Notes under the pieces: generated by a model
What the model saw: the letters and a program-made list of their open reading frames with translations, nothing else
Databases searched by the model: none
Told to the model about the DNA's origin: nothing
Shown here: in pieces, positions 25,360-33,081 of the stretch
Layout of the letters: every line of letters begins with the position of its first letter
Numbering within the stretch: position 1 is the stretch's first letter
Position numbers and translations under genes: made by a program
Assembly (NCBI GenBank): GCA_030603805.1
Contig: JAUVXD010000015.1
Location: 1-33,081, forward strand
Reading direction: 5' to 3'
DNA from: Acholeplasmataceae bacterium
Lineage (GTDB): Bacteria; Bacillota_I; Bacilli_A; Acholeplasmatales; Acholeplasmataceae
Length of the DNA: 33,081 bases

Positions 25360-25821
25360 ATGAAAAAAATATTATTCCTATTAACATTATTATTTTCTGG
25401 ACTCATTTTAATGGGTTGTCAAGAGGGTGAGCCATCTGATGAAACGATTGCTATCGATCAAACATTTAGATTACTTATGGAAGCCGAAGATTTATCAGGT
25501 ATGGCCGATAAGACAAAAACAGTCATTAGAACCGCTGGAAGCTTAGGTTTACCAACCTCATATCAAGGGGTTCAAATTACTTATAGTTCTAGAAATAAAG
25601 ACATCATTAATGATCAAGGTGTGGTCACACTACCTACGGAATGTTGGATTGAATCTAGAGATCAACAAGGTGTTTCAAGAAGTCAGTTTAATAATTTAAA
25701 TGATAATTGGCCTGTTGTTGTTGATGTGACCTTAACATACCAAGGTCAAACCAGAACTGCCAAATTGTTATTCGTTGTAGCTCCTATTGAGGGGTTTACA
25801 TGCAATAAATATTTAGGATAA
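25360..25821 (+). CDS. Small lipoprotein, single atrophied Ig-like domain
   Basis: A 153-residue lipoprotein with lipidated C20 (ILMGC). The mature part is one atrophied bacterial Ig-like domain: AIDQTFRLLMEAEDLSGM start, a YQGVQITYSSRNKDIINDQGVVTLP core, and a VDVTLTYQGQTRTAKLLFVVAP end. The same domain occurs directly after the first InlB repeat of the next gene (AVDTTFDWLSIGDLS start). Two extra Cys, one in TECWIE and one near the C-terminus, may pair. Start ATG 25360 has GGGAG across the previous stop. Not recognised as a known family beyond the fold; it may be a spacer, partner or substrate-binding accessory of the giant lipoprotein. Confidence 0.6.
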   Translation: MKKILFLLTLLFSGLILMGCQEGEPSDETIAIDQTFRLLMEAEDLSGMADKTKTVIRTAGSLGLPTSYQGVQITYSSRNKDIINDQGVVTLPTECWIESRDQQGVSRSQFNNLNDNWPVVVDVTLTYQGQTRTAKLLFVVAPIEGFTCNKYLG

Positions 25822-25831
25822 GGGAGGATTT

Positions 25832-28800
25832 ATGAGAAAAGTACTAAGTTTAATCACGATTTTACTTGTCGGATTTGTACTCGTCGCGTGTGGCAGAGAT
25901 ACCTATACGGTCACGTTTGAGTCCAATGGCGGCACAGCAGTCACTGCTTTAACAAATGTCGCAAAAGATGCAACAATTACTGCACCTACTGCGCCAACAA
26001 GAGCAGGATTTGTTTTTGTGGGTTGGTTTAAGGAAAGTACCTTAGTCAACCAGTGGAATTTTGCAACAGATAAAGTGAATTCAAACATTACACTTTATGC
26101 CAAGTGGGATACTGCAGGTCCAACGGACCAACAGGCTGTTGATACGACATTTGATTGGCTATCGATCGGTGACCTTTCAGCACTGACCAATCAATCGCCA
26201 CGTCTGATTTTACCCACAGTTTATCAAGCACAAGGTGTTAATATTTCTTGGGTGATTGATAAACTTGCCTTTATTGCAGCCAATGGTGTGATTACACAAC
26301 CAACACATGAACAAGGCACTCAAACAGTCACACTCACCGCAACACTGACTAAAGGATCAGTGACTAGAACTAAAGTATTTACGGCAACTGTTTTAGCGTT
26401 GCCTCCAATTTCTGAGACGATTCCTTTAATTAATGAGACCTTTAATTATGCGAATGGTGATATCTTAACCCAATCGACCATTTGGGGTCCTGTTTCTGGT
26501 AAGACTGGGTCATCACTTTTTACAGTGGTTGACACAGCACCACAAGCGATTCCAGGTGGATCTAAAGCTTTAAAGATTGAAGCATTTACAGAACTACAAA
26601 TTGAAGCACCTATTGCACACACTTACGATTTAGTTGTGATTGAAGTTGATGTGATGCAAACTGCAACTACAAATGCATCTTCAATTCATATTCAATCATC
26701 ATCCTCATCTCCCGTTGTGGCTTTCGGATTAAATGGAAGAAACTTATACTATAGAGTAGATAATGGTGCTCAAATTGGCATTCCAATTGAAGTAAATCAA
26801 TGGTATAGATTAAGAGCGGAAATTGATCTTGTTTCAAAAACACTTCAAGTTTTTTACTATGATAATTCAAATAATCAGCTTATTCAGATTACACCAGCAC
26901 CTGTTCCGTTCACTGGATCAACAAACTACCAGAGCATATTTATTAGATCTGGCTCTTCAGATACTGATACATTGCGACCACCTGCATATATAACAAATAT
27001 TGTGGCTAATCGAGTTGAAGCTTTACCCAGACCAACAGAACTTGTAGCACTAGGTGAAGTGACTGGGATTAGACCATCTGTAACTTTTGAAGCAGGTAGT
27101 GAATTTATCGTTGATTCACCGATTGTTAAAAATATTTATGGAACTCAAAGAGTATTAGTAAAAGATACTGATTATACCCTTTTAGTGACAAATCCTGTTG
27201 ATATTAACAATCCAGGAACTTACACAGTTACTTATACCCTTACAAGCATTTCCAATCCAAATAATACAAAGGTTGTAACGCAAGAAGTTGTTGTTTACTC
27301 TGTCGGAGAGCCTAATGAAATTACAGCATCAACTACATCAATTGTGGGTTATTTAGATGGTACAACGGATGTCACGATTACATCAATTCAACCTTCAGGT
27401 ATTCTATATTATCTACTAAGTTCAAATGAAGTTGAAACTGCTGAAGCGATTCTTTTAGGAGATTCAGTTGAAATCACATCTAATATTACTTCGATTAATG
27501 ATATTGTTGTGGGTAATGCAACACATATTCACTTCATGATTGTTTTAAATGGCAATTCAAATATTGTTTCAAGAGCTATTACGCTTGAGACTGTTCAGCA
27601 AATCACTACTAGAGAACAGTTTCATCAAATGGCAACAACTGAAAATAGCAACTCATATATATTGATGTCAGATTTAGACTTCTCTGGTTTTAATTGGGTT
27701 ACATCTAGTTCTGTATTTAGAGGCAAACTCTATGGAAATTCGCATATCGTATCTAATATAACAATAACTAGTACAGCTCAATATGGTGGTATATTCTCTA
27801 GAGCAAATGGAGCTTATATTGAGAATTTAATACTTGATAATATCACAATTGTATCAAGTTCAAGAACCGGTGCAATTATTGGCAGAGCAGAAAATAACCC
27901 CACAACTTTAAAAAACGTTGTTCTAATGAGTTCTAGCATAACAGGTGCTGGAGGAGATGGTGTTGGAGGAGTTATCGGTCAAGTTGCAACGCCAGTTTAT
28001 ATCAGCAATCTTGCCGTCATTGACACGAACGTTTTTAGTTCGGATGCAAGAAGTATTGGGGGAGTAGTTGGTAGAATTGCAACGGGAACACCCACTGTTG
28101 GTAAACTCTTCTTGAGTGATATATATTTAAATGGTGTCACAGTAACTACTGAAACAGCAAATACTGATATGGGCGCTTCTTTACTCGTCGGAAGAACAAG
28201 TGATGTTGATGGTATTATCATTGAAGGACAAAGAATAATTATTGTTAACTCAAGTGTACAGGGTATATATGGTGGTGCATTAGTTGGAAGAATACAACAT
28301 CCAACAAATGTTTCTATTGGTTATGGTGTAACTCTTATAGATGTATATGTTAACGTCACATTCATAGGTACATTAAGAAGTGGTTTAGTTGGTAGAATAG
28401 AAAGCGAACTTTATTTGATAAATGAGGATACCATCTTTGGCAACTTAGAAAACTCAATTGATCATCCAACTACACAACCGTTAACAAAACAGTCTATTCC
28501 AGAAAATCAAGCATGGTGGAGCACAAATCTTCCAGCATTCGTTTCTAACCCACTTTGGGTATTCGATGATAATGCGACATTTGCTTTAGTGATTTATAAA
28601 GATTCAAGCAGACCAATGTTTGATGTCACATTAGATTACAATGTGGATATGCCAAATGAAGTGATTCAAGTTCGTGAAGGCAATGTATTTGGATATGGTG
28701 CACCTATTGTTGAAGGGTATAACTTTGTTGGATGGTTCCTAGATGCTACCATGACCAATGCACTTCCAGAAGGTTATACTGTAACTGAAGCAGTGACACT

Positions 28801-31531
28801 ATATGGTAAATATGAAGCACTGCCTACCTATACGGTATCATTTGAAACAAGTGGTGGTTCAGCAGTTGCTGATATCACTGGTGTTTTTGAAAATGCATTA
28901 ATTACTGCTCCATCAAATCCAACGAGAGATGGTTATACTTTCGAAGGCTGGTATAAAGAAGCAGAACTTGTTAATTTATGGAATTTTGCAACGGATGCAG
29001 TTACAGCCAATACAACACTTTATGCAAAATGGGAAGAAATTCCTGCAGTAAAATTTACTGTAACATTCGAATCTAATGGCGGAACTATGATTGATCCAGT
29101 GGTGATTGGTGAAGGTTTAGTCATTCCTGAACCAGCTACTCCAGTAAAAGATGGTTTCGTATTTGTAGGTTGGTTTAAAGAAGTAGAACTCACAAATCTT
29201 TGGGATTTTGATGTTGATATAGTCACGGCAAACATCACACTTTATGCGAAGTGGGATGAAATTCTTCCAACTGAAATTCATACCGCTCAAGAATTCTATG
29301 ATATGACAATCAGTGGTTCTGATGGCATCTTCTTACTGATGAATGATATTGATTTTTCAGGATTTACATGGACACCAACAGCAACCACCCCACCAGCATT
29401 CAAGGGAACACTTGAAGGTAATGGATTTATAATTAGCAATATCAATATTCAAATTCCAAGTCCAGTGACTGATCAATTTGGAGGTATTTTCTCTAGAGTT
29501 GATGGGGCTGTGATTAGAGATTTATTCATTTATAATATTACAGTGAACACTACACAAAGAGCAGGCGGACTCATTGGACGTATCATGGGTGAAGGTGCAT
29601 TAATTGAGAATATTGTTGTCAGTAACGCAACCATATCCGGCGCTGATGGCAATGGTGTTGGTGGACTAGTTGGTTTAGTTTCAGCATATACAGAGATTTA
29701 TAATGTTGCAATTATCAATTCAAGCATCGTTAACAGTCAAAGAAATGTTGCAGCATTTGTAGGTCGTGTCGATTCAGCACCGCTTTATGCTGATGACATC
29801 TTCATTAAAAATACAACTGTAGAATCTACATTTACAACATCATCTAGTGATACTGGTGCAGGTGCAGTTGTCGGTTATATTAGAGACCATGCATCAAGTT
29901 TATTTAGTGGTATACGCATTGTTGTGCTTCAAACAACAGTGACTGGACCATCAACAGGTTTACTTGCTGGATATGTAAGATTCCCAGGCACCATGGATGT
30001 TATGGATGTTTATCTACAAGGATCCAATGTTGGTTCAAGAACTGGCCTTGTGGGTTATTGGAGAGATCAAGTCGTTGCACTTGATCAATCAACGGTATTT
30101 GTTACACTTGGAACAAATACACCACATTCACAAACGCTACAACCAGCTAACATTGTCACAGTACCTTCAGATCTTGCATGGTGGAATACCAATCTTTCAG
30201 CATTTGTATTATCAGATTTATGGACTGTTAAAGCTGATGGTTCTATTGAACTTGCATTATTAACACCACAAGGTGAAGAACCAGTTGACCCCGTGACTTT
30301 CACGGTGACATTTAATTCAAATGGCGGTTCAACAGTTACTGAAGCAATCATTGAAGAAGGTGGGTTAATAACAGCTCCAGCTATACCAACTAAAGAAGGT
30401 TATTCATTTGATGGTTGGTATAAAGAAGCAGAACTAACAAATCTTTGGGTATTTGAATCTGATGTAGTAACTTCAGATATAACACTATATGCTAAATGGG
30501 ATGAAGTCATTGTTGATCCAACTCCAGTAGGTACTGCAATTACATCAGTTCAAGAATTTTATAATATGGCAACTGGTCATTCAGAGTGGCCACTTAGCGG
30601 AACATATTATCTTGCAAATGATCTTGATTTTACAGGGTTTACATGGATTTGGGTTAATAACACTGTATTCACAGGTGTACTTAACGGTAACAACAAAACC
30701 ATTAGTAATTTAACCATTGTTTCATCACAGGATCGTGCAGGAATATTCTATGGATTTAGAGGCACCATGAAAAACATTAAGTTTGATTCTGTGTCTATTT
30801 CATCATCAATAAATGCACGAGCAGGACTCATAGCTGGTGAAGTAACCACAGTTGCAGTTGTTTTAGAAAATATCTCAGTTAAAGGTTTAACACTATCAGG
30901 AAATAACTCAAATGGTGTTGGTGGGTTGATTGGGTATCTAAATAATGCTGCAACTGTAAGTAATATTTCTATGACAAACTCAACCATAACTAATGGGACT
31001 ACAGCGACTGGTGGACTATTCGGTAGAGTTGGTGATTCAAATGCTGCATTTAACATTTCCATTCATGATGTTTACATGAATCAAGTTACTGTTCAAGGTA
31101 CAAATCGTGTGGGTAGTATTTTAGGCGAAAGCAATGGTTCTTCTGGATATATTGTTGTCACTTCTGCTCGTGTTGTTTTATCAAACATGACGATTAATGC
31201 ATCATCAGGCAATGCAGCTGGTTTCTCTGGCCGTCATCAGTCTAATCCATCCGGGCTAGGAGTTCTCAATGATATTTACTTCCAAGGAACAATCACAGGA
31301 ACATCAGTTAATCATGTGACTACTGATCGGAAATATCAATCTATTACTAATTTCTGGTTCTTTGGTACACTTACAGGCACTCTTAATACAAATGGAGAAG
31401 GAACTTCAAATATTCTTACTGAAGCTCAAAACACTGCATGGTGGGATACGCATTTTGCATCTTTAGAAGCATCTTCTTTATGGGTATTTAATGAAACACT
31501 CAATGTTTATAGATTGATTAATGCACAATAA
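25832..31531 (+). CDS. Giant lipoprotein, InlB repeats and three GLUG-type beta-solenoid modules
   Basis: A 1899-residue surface lipoprotein, lipidated C20 (VLVACG). By nt: InlB (Listeria-Bacteroides) repeat 25900-26110; atrophied Ig-like domain 26125-26400; jelly-roll domain 26405-27035, alike to the lipoprotein gene at 22709; Ig-like 27040-27320; GLUG-type module A 27590-28600; three InlB repeats 28617-29265; GLUG module B 29270-30270; InlB repeat 30298-30505; GLUG module C 30530-31531. Each GLUG module opens with T..EF..M and a DLDFSGF-like strand, runs through repeats such as GGLIGRI and GGVIGQV, and closes with AWW.T.L.AF...LW.F. No enzyme motif was found. Modules like these occur in adhesins and cell-surface glycan-binding proteins. 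Operon position suggests binding plant cell wall or pectin (inference). InlB and GLUG copies could recombine in frame. Confidence 0.8.
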   Translation: MRKVLSLITILLVGFVLVACGRDTYTVTFESNGGTAVTALTNVAKDATITAPTAPTRAGFVFVGWFKESTLVNQWNFATDKVNSNITLYAKWDTAGPTDQQAVDTTFDWLSIGDLSALTNQSPRLILPTVYQAQGVNISWVIDKLAFIAANGVITQPTHEQGTQTVTLTATLTKGSVTRTKVFTATVLALPPISETIPLINETFNYANGDILTQSTIWGPVSGKTGSSLFTVVDTAPQAIPGGSKALKIEAFTELQIEAPIAHTYDLVVIEVDVMQTATTNASSIHIQSSSSSPVVAFGLNGRNLYYRVDNGAQIGIPIEVNQWYRLRAEIDLVSKTLQVFYYDNSNNQLIQITPAPVPFTGSTNYQSIFIRSGSSDTDTLRPPAYITNIVANRVEALPRPTELVALGEVTGIRPSVTFEAGSEFIVDSPIVKNIYGTQRVLVKDTDYTLLVTNPVDINNPGTYTVTYTLTSISNPNNTKVVTQEVVVYSVGEPNEITASTTSIVGYLDGTTDVTITSIQPSGILYYLLSSNEVETAEAILLGDSVEITSNITSINDIVVGNATHIHFMIVLNGNSNIVSRAITLETVQQITTREQFHQMATTENSNSYILMSDLDFSGFNWVTSSSVFRGKLYGNSHIVSNITITSTAQYGGIFSRANGAYIENLILDNITIVSSSRTGAIIGRAENNPTTLKNVVLMSSSITGAGGDGVGGVIGQVATPVYISNLAVIDTNVFSSDARSIGGVVGRIATGTPTVGKLFLSDIYLNGVTVTTETANTDMGASLLVGRTSDVDGIIIEGQRIIIVNSSVQGIYGGALVGRIQHPTNVSIGYGVTLIDVYVNVTFIGTLRSGLVGRIESELYLINEDTIFGNLENSIDHPTTQPLTKQSIPENQAWWSTNLPAFVSNPLWVFDDNATFALVIYKDSSRPMFDVTLDYNVDMPNEVIQVREGNVFGYGAPIVEGYNFVGWFLDATMTNALPEGYTVTEAVTLYGKYEALPTYTVSFETSGGSAVADITGVFENALITAPSNPTRDGYTFEGWYKEAELVNLWNFATDAVTANTTLYAKWEEIPAVKFTVTFESNGGTMIDPVVIGEGLVIPEPATPVKDGFVFVGWFKEVELTNLWDFDVDIVTANITLYAKWDEILPTEIHTAQEFYDMTISGSDGIFLLMNDIDFSGFTWTPTATTPPAFKGTLEGNGFIISNINIQIPSPVTDQFGGIFSRVDGAVIRDLFIYNITVNTTQRAGGLIGRIMGEGALIENIVVSNATISGADGNGVGGLVGLVSAYTEIYNVAIINSSIVNSQRNVAAFVGRVDSAPLYADDIFIKNTTVESTFTTSSSDTGAGAVVGYIRDHASSLFSGIRIVVLQTTVTGPSTGLLAGYVRFPGTMDVMDVYLQGSNVGSRTGLVGYWRDQVVALDQSTVFVTLGTNTPHSQTLQPANIVTVPSDLAWWNTNLSAFVLSDLWTVKADGSIELALLTPQGEEPVDPVTFTVTFNSNGGSTVTEAIIEEGGLITAPAIPTKEGYSFDGWYKEAELTNLWVFESDVVTSDITLYAKWDEVIVDPTPVGTAITSVQEFYNMATGHSEWPLSGTYYLANDLDFTGFTWIWVNNTVFTGVLNGNNKTISNLTIVSSQDRAGIFYGFRGTMKNIKFDSVSISSSINARAGLIAGEVTTVAVVLENISVKGLTLSGNNSNGVGGLIGYLNNAATVSNISMTNSTITNGTTATGGLFGRVGDSNAAFNISIHDVYMNQVTVQGTNRVGSILGESNGSSGYIVVTSARVVLSNMTINASSGNAAGFSGRHQSNPSGLGVLNDIYFQGTITGTSVNHVTTDRKYQSITNFWFFGTLTGTLNTNGEGTSNILTEAQNTAWWDTHFASLEASSLWVFNETLNVYRLINAQ

Positions 31532-31559
31532 AGATAAAATAAAGATTGACTAGATTTCT

Positions 31560-31600
31560 AATAAGAGTTGCGATTGATTTCGCAACTCTTATTTCTTTTA
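31560..31600 (+). terminator. Terminator of the pectate-utilisation operon
   Basis: A perfect 14-base stem, AATAAGAGTTGCGA (31560-31573) with its complement at 31580-31593, loop TTGATT, then a T-rich tail. It is the only strong plus-strand terminator found from 18085 to 31600, which supports one transcript. Confidence 0.9.
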
Positions 31601-31649
31601 CTTAATAGGGATTTCTATTTTTCTAGCCCAAAGTCACAAAAGACAAAAG

Positions 31650-31667
31650 ACCCACAGCGGTGTGGGT
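31650..31667 (-). terminator. Hairpin downstream of the zinc-ribbon ORF
   Basis: ACCCACA (31650-31656) and TGTGGGT (31661-31667) form a seven-pair stem with a GCGG loop. On the minus strand it is followed by CTTTTGTCTTTTG, so it reads as a terminator. As a hairpin near the 3' end of an IS91-like element it could instead be part of the replication origin (oriIS). Confidence 0.5.
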
Positions 31668-31689
31668 GAATCTAAAGTTGATAAAAAAA

Positions 31690-32022
31690 CTATTTAAAAA
31701 CCTTCAAGGTTTGTTTATGGTAAACATCAATGGGGACAGATTTTTCTTTTCCGCAGTGATCACAATACAGCACGGGATAATCAGAGAGGGATTCATCCCA
31801 CATTTCTTCAAGGATATCGTATTCGATATCACTATCTGAGCCACACGAAAGGCACTTGAAGCGAACGGACTCATCGAAGATATCTCTTTTCATAAAGTCA
31901 TCGATATCGACAGAAGGTCCAAAGTAAAAACCGTTTTTTAATGCATACTTATAATCTTCTAGACGTTGTTTTTTCTCTTCATCAGAGATTTTAATTTTGA
32001 TGGTATTGAAGTGTTTGGGCAT
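31690..32022 (-). CDS. Zinc-ribbon protein, possible IS91 passenger or accessory
   Basis: A 110-residue protein, lysine-rich and acidic by turns, with no membrane helix. Two CxxC pairs, CLSCGS in the middle and CDHCGK near the C-terminus, about 32 residues apart, suggest one zinc-ribbon. The N-terminal half is helical with KIKISDEEKKQRLEDYKYAL. It starts three bases after the transposase stop and its GGAGG ribosome site lies in the last transposase codons, so the two are translationally coupled. The family was not recognised. Coupling suggests it travels with the element, possibly as a DNA-binding partner of the transposase, but no function is known. Confidence 0.6.
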   Translation of the reverse strand: MPKHFNTIKIKISDEEKKQRLEDYKYALKNGFYFGPSVDIDDFMKRDIFDESVRFKCLSCGSDSDIEYDILEEMWDESLSDYPVLYCDHCGKEKSVPIDVYHKQTLKVFK

Positions 32023-32025
32023 GGG

Positions 32026-33081
32026 TTAACCTCCGGGATCTCTTAAGAAAGAGTAGTCTAAGTTGAGTCTCATGGTGTGGCCGCATGAGCACAAGATAGG
32101 GTGGTACGTATAGATTGATTTTAACATAAAGCGCCAGTTCATGCGCGAGCGCTTGAGCTTAATGTGGGCAGCGGAAAGCATTTTTTTAAACGCGGAAACA
32201 ACCTTCTTCGATTTGTTGGCGTAGAAACCGAAGTAGCGAATGGTGTGAAAGTTTTGATCGGGGATGTGAACGACGAGCCTAGCGATGAAGCGAAAGACGT
32301 GCTCGGTGACCACCTGTCTACCGAGATAGGAGGGGTCATCCTTGGATTTATGGTCGTCCTCATGAGGATCATAGCACCAGGTGAGCTGATGAGTTAAAGG
32401 GTCAAGCGATAGTATTCTCTCCTCAGAAATCGCGGGGCGAGAGGCGTAGCGCGTGATATAATCAGAGACTTTTTTGGCCGAGTTGAGGAGGCCGTAGTCC
32501 TTCAGCTGAGGGCCGTGGGCATAGAAGCCTTTCTTATACTTAGCGGTGAGAAAGTTTCTCAAGCGGTTGAAGCGATGATAGGTGTCTTTGGGGGCATGAT
32601 CTTTCAAATGATTTGAGATATTTCTAAGGAGAGCAAGCTGGAAATAAAGTCTGAGCTTCTCAAAATGAAAGTAAGAAAACTTTCGCAAGGTTTCATGAAT
32701 ATCGAGCGTCCTTTCGGCAACGAGGACGTGGATGTGAGGGTTGAACTTGAGGTCGCGACCGAACGTATGTAGAAAGGCGATGAGACCTAAGCGACGATCC
32801 TCCTTCACAGCAACTTTGGATGAGAAAACAAGTGATTGTAAGGCTTCGTTGACAGAGGAGAAAAGAACATCAAAGAGACCTCGGTAAAGCCTGAAGTAAT
32901 CCCTGAGTTCCTTAGCGATGGAAAAGACGAAATGGCGATGAGGTACATCTAAAAGTTTTGACTGAACAGCGAGGGTACGCCTCTCTCTGTAGCGCTGGTT
33001 GCAGGAGACACAAAACCTCGAGTGGCAGGAGAGACCTTGAAGATGAAACTGATCGCACGAAGGGCATTCGAAAAAGAGATA
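32026..33081 (-). CDS. IS91-family transposase (Zn-binding N-terminus, HUH/Y2 nuclease), 5' partial
   Basis: The frame stays open to base 33081, so at least 91 more codons precede the internal Met at 32808, and the start lies beyond the window. Near the window end the frame shows a CPSC and then CHSRFCVSCNQRY, the zinc-binding domain usual for IS91/IS801 transposases. Next are DVPHRHFVFSIAKELR and HTFGRDLKFNPHIHVLV, with the metal-binding HUH motif as HIH. The two catalytic tyrosines appear in YITRY (32446-32460), equal to the YxxxY of IS91. Stop is TAA at 32026. All expected catalytic parts are present in the visible portion. It should mediate rolling-circle transposition. The gene is GC-richer than its surroundings, suggesting recent transfer. 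Confidence 0.9.
   Translation of the reverse strand, partial: YLFFECPSCDQFHLQGLSCHSRFCVSCNQRYRERRTLAVQSKLLDVPHRHFVFSIAKELRDYFRLYRGLFDVLFSSVNEALQSLVFSSKVAVKEDRRLGLIAFLHTFGRDLKFNPHIHVLVAERTLDIHETLRKFSYFHFEKLRLYFQLALLRNISNHLKDHAPKDTYHRFNRLRNFLTAKYKKGFYAHGPQLKDYGLLNSAKKVSDYITRYASRPAISEERILSLDPLTHQLTWCYDPHEDDHKSKDDPSYLGRQVVTEHVFRFIARLVVHIPDQNFHTIRYFGFYANKSKKVVSAFKKMLSAAHIKLKRSRMNWRFMLKSIYTYHPILCSCGHTMRLNLDYSFLRDPGG

Larger units (their letters stand above)
31600..33081 (-). mobile_element. IS91-like element, incomplete (runs off the window)
   Basis: An HUH/Y2 transposase gene and a small downstream ORF on the minus strand. A 60-base sample inside it (32401-32460) has 32 G/C, against 17 in a 60-base sample of the neighbouring giant lipoprotein (28201-28260), so the composition differs. 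IS91-type elements lack terminal inverted repeats and target duplications, so ends cannot be set from one flank. The left limit given is approximate: it is placed at the end of the operon terminator. Confidence 0.7.

Noticed and set aside
28617-29265. Cluster of similar repeats considered as CRISPR or tandem DNA repeat
   Set aside because: They are in-frame protein repeats (InlB type) of about 70 residues with diverged DNA, with no short identical repeats and unique spacers.
29997-30351. Overlapping ORFs on both strands inside the giant lipoprotein gene
   Set aside because: They are shadows of repetitive coding sequence with no family features and no ribosome sites.
32164-32397. Plus-strand ORF opposite the transposase
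   Set aside because: It overlaps the HUH/Y2 transposase gene completely and arises from its GC-richer codons; no ribosome site.
1-33081. tRNA, rRNA or known riboswitch genes
   Set aside because: No cloverleaf, rRNA core sequence or conserved riboswitch core was recognised in the intergenic stretches, all of which are under 300 bases. A tRNAscan/Infernal run would be decisive.

Overview
The window looks like chromosome from a low-GC, wall-less or wall-poor member of the Bacillota/Mycoplasmatota, most likely an Acholeplasma-like mollicute or a close relative (Izemoplasma/Haloplasma type). The grounds are AT-rich DNA, strong AGGAGG-type ribosome sites, many short-signal lipoproteins, very large surface proteins built from Listeria-Bacteroides (InlB) repeats and atrophied bacterial Ig domains, and a compact pdhABCD operon. 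TGA is used as a normal stop (for example feoB, pdhC and the PL2 gene), so this is the standard bacterial code, not the Mycoplasma/Spiroplasma code. The taxonomic call is inference.

Layout. 1-4587: 3' part of a giant surface protein, apparently four repeats of an OB-like/OB-like/Ig-like block, closed by a terminator. 4759-5898: membrane diguanylate cyclase. 6026-8426: ferrous iron uptake operon feoA-feoB plus a 53-residue Cys-rich membrane peptide that is easy to miss. 8447-9538 (minus): MscS-type channel, convergent with feo and sharing a two-way terminator. 9708-12057: arginine decarboxylase and agmatinase (arginine to putrescine), overlapping genes. 12159-12823: a DUF1801/YdhG-like protein and a zinc-ribbon plus helix-hairpin-helix protein. 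13101-17865: pyruvate dehydrogenase operon pdhA-B-C-D with a clear promoter, an upstream inverted repeat and a terminator.

18085-31531 is the most interesting part: eight same-strand genes with gaps of 2-25 bases, one good promoter in front and one strong terminator behind. They encode a lipid-anchored PL1 pectate lyase, a solute-binding lipoprotein, two sugar-ABC permeases, a jelly-roll lipoprotein, a secreted PL2-like exo-pectate lyase, a small Ig-like lipoprotein and a 1899-residue lipoprotein built of InlB repeats and GLUG-type beta-solenoid modules. I read it as a pectate/oligogalacturonate utilisation operon: cut polygalacturonate at the cell surface, trim it with PL2, import the short product by ABC transport. 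Two overlapping cre-like operators on the promoter suggest carbon catabolite control. The transporter ATPase and the cytoplasmic uronate pathway are not in the window. If uronate is metabolised by the usual KDG route it yields pyruvate, which the adjacent PDH could use.

31600-33081 (minus) is a distinctly GC-richer IS91-like HUH transposase gene running off the window, with a downstream zinc-ribbon passenger ORF. It marks the edge of the locus and suggests mobile-element activity.
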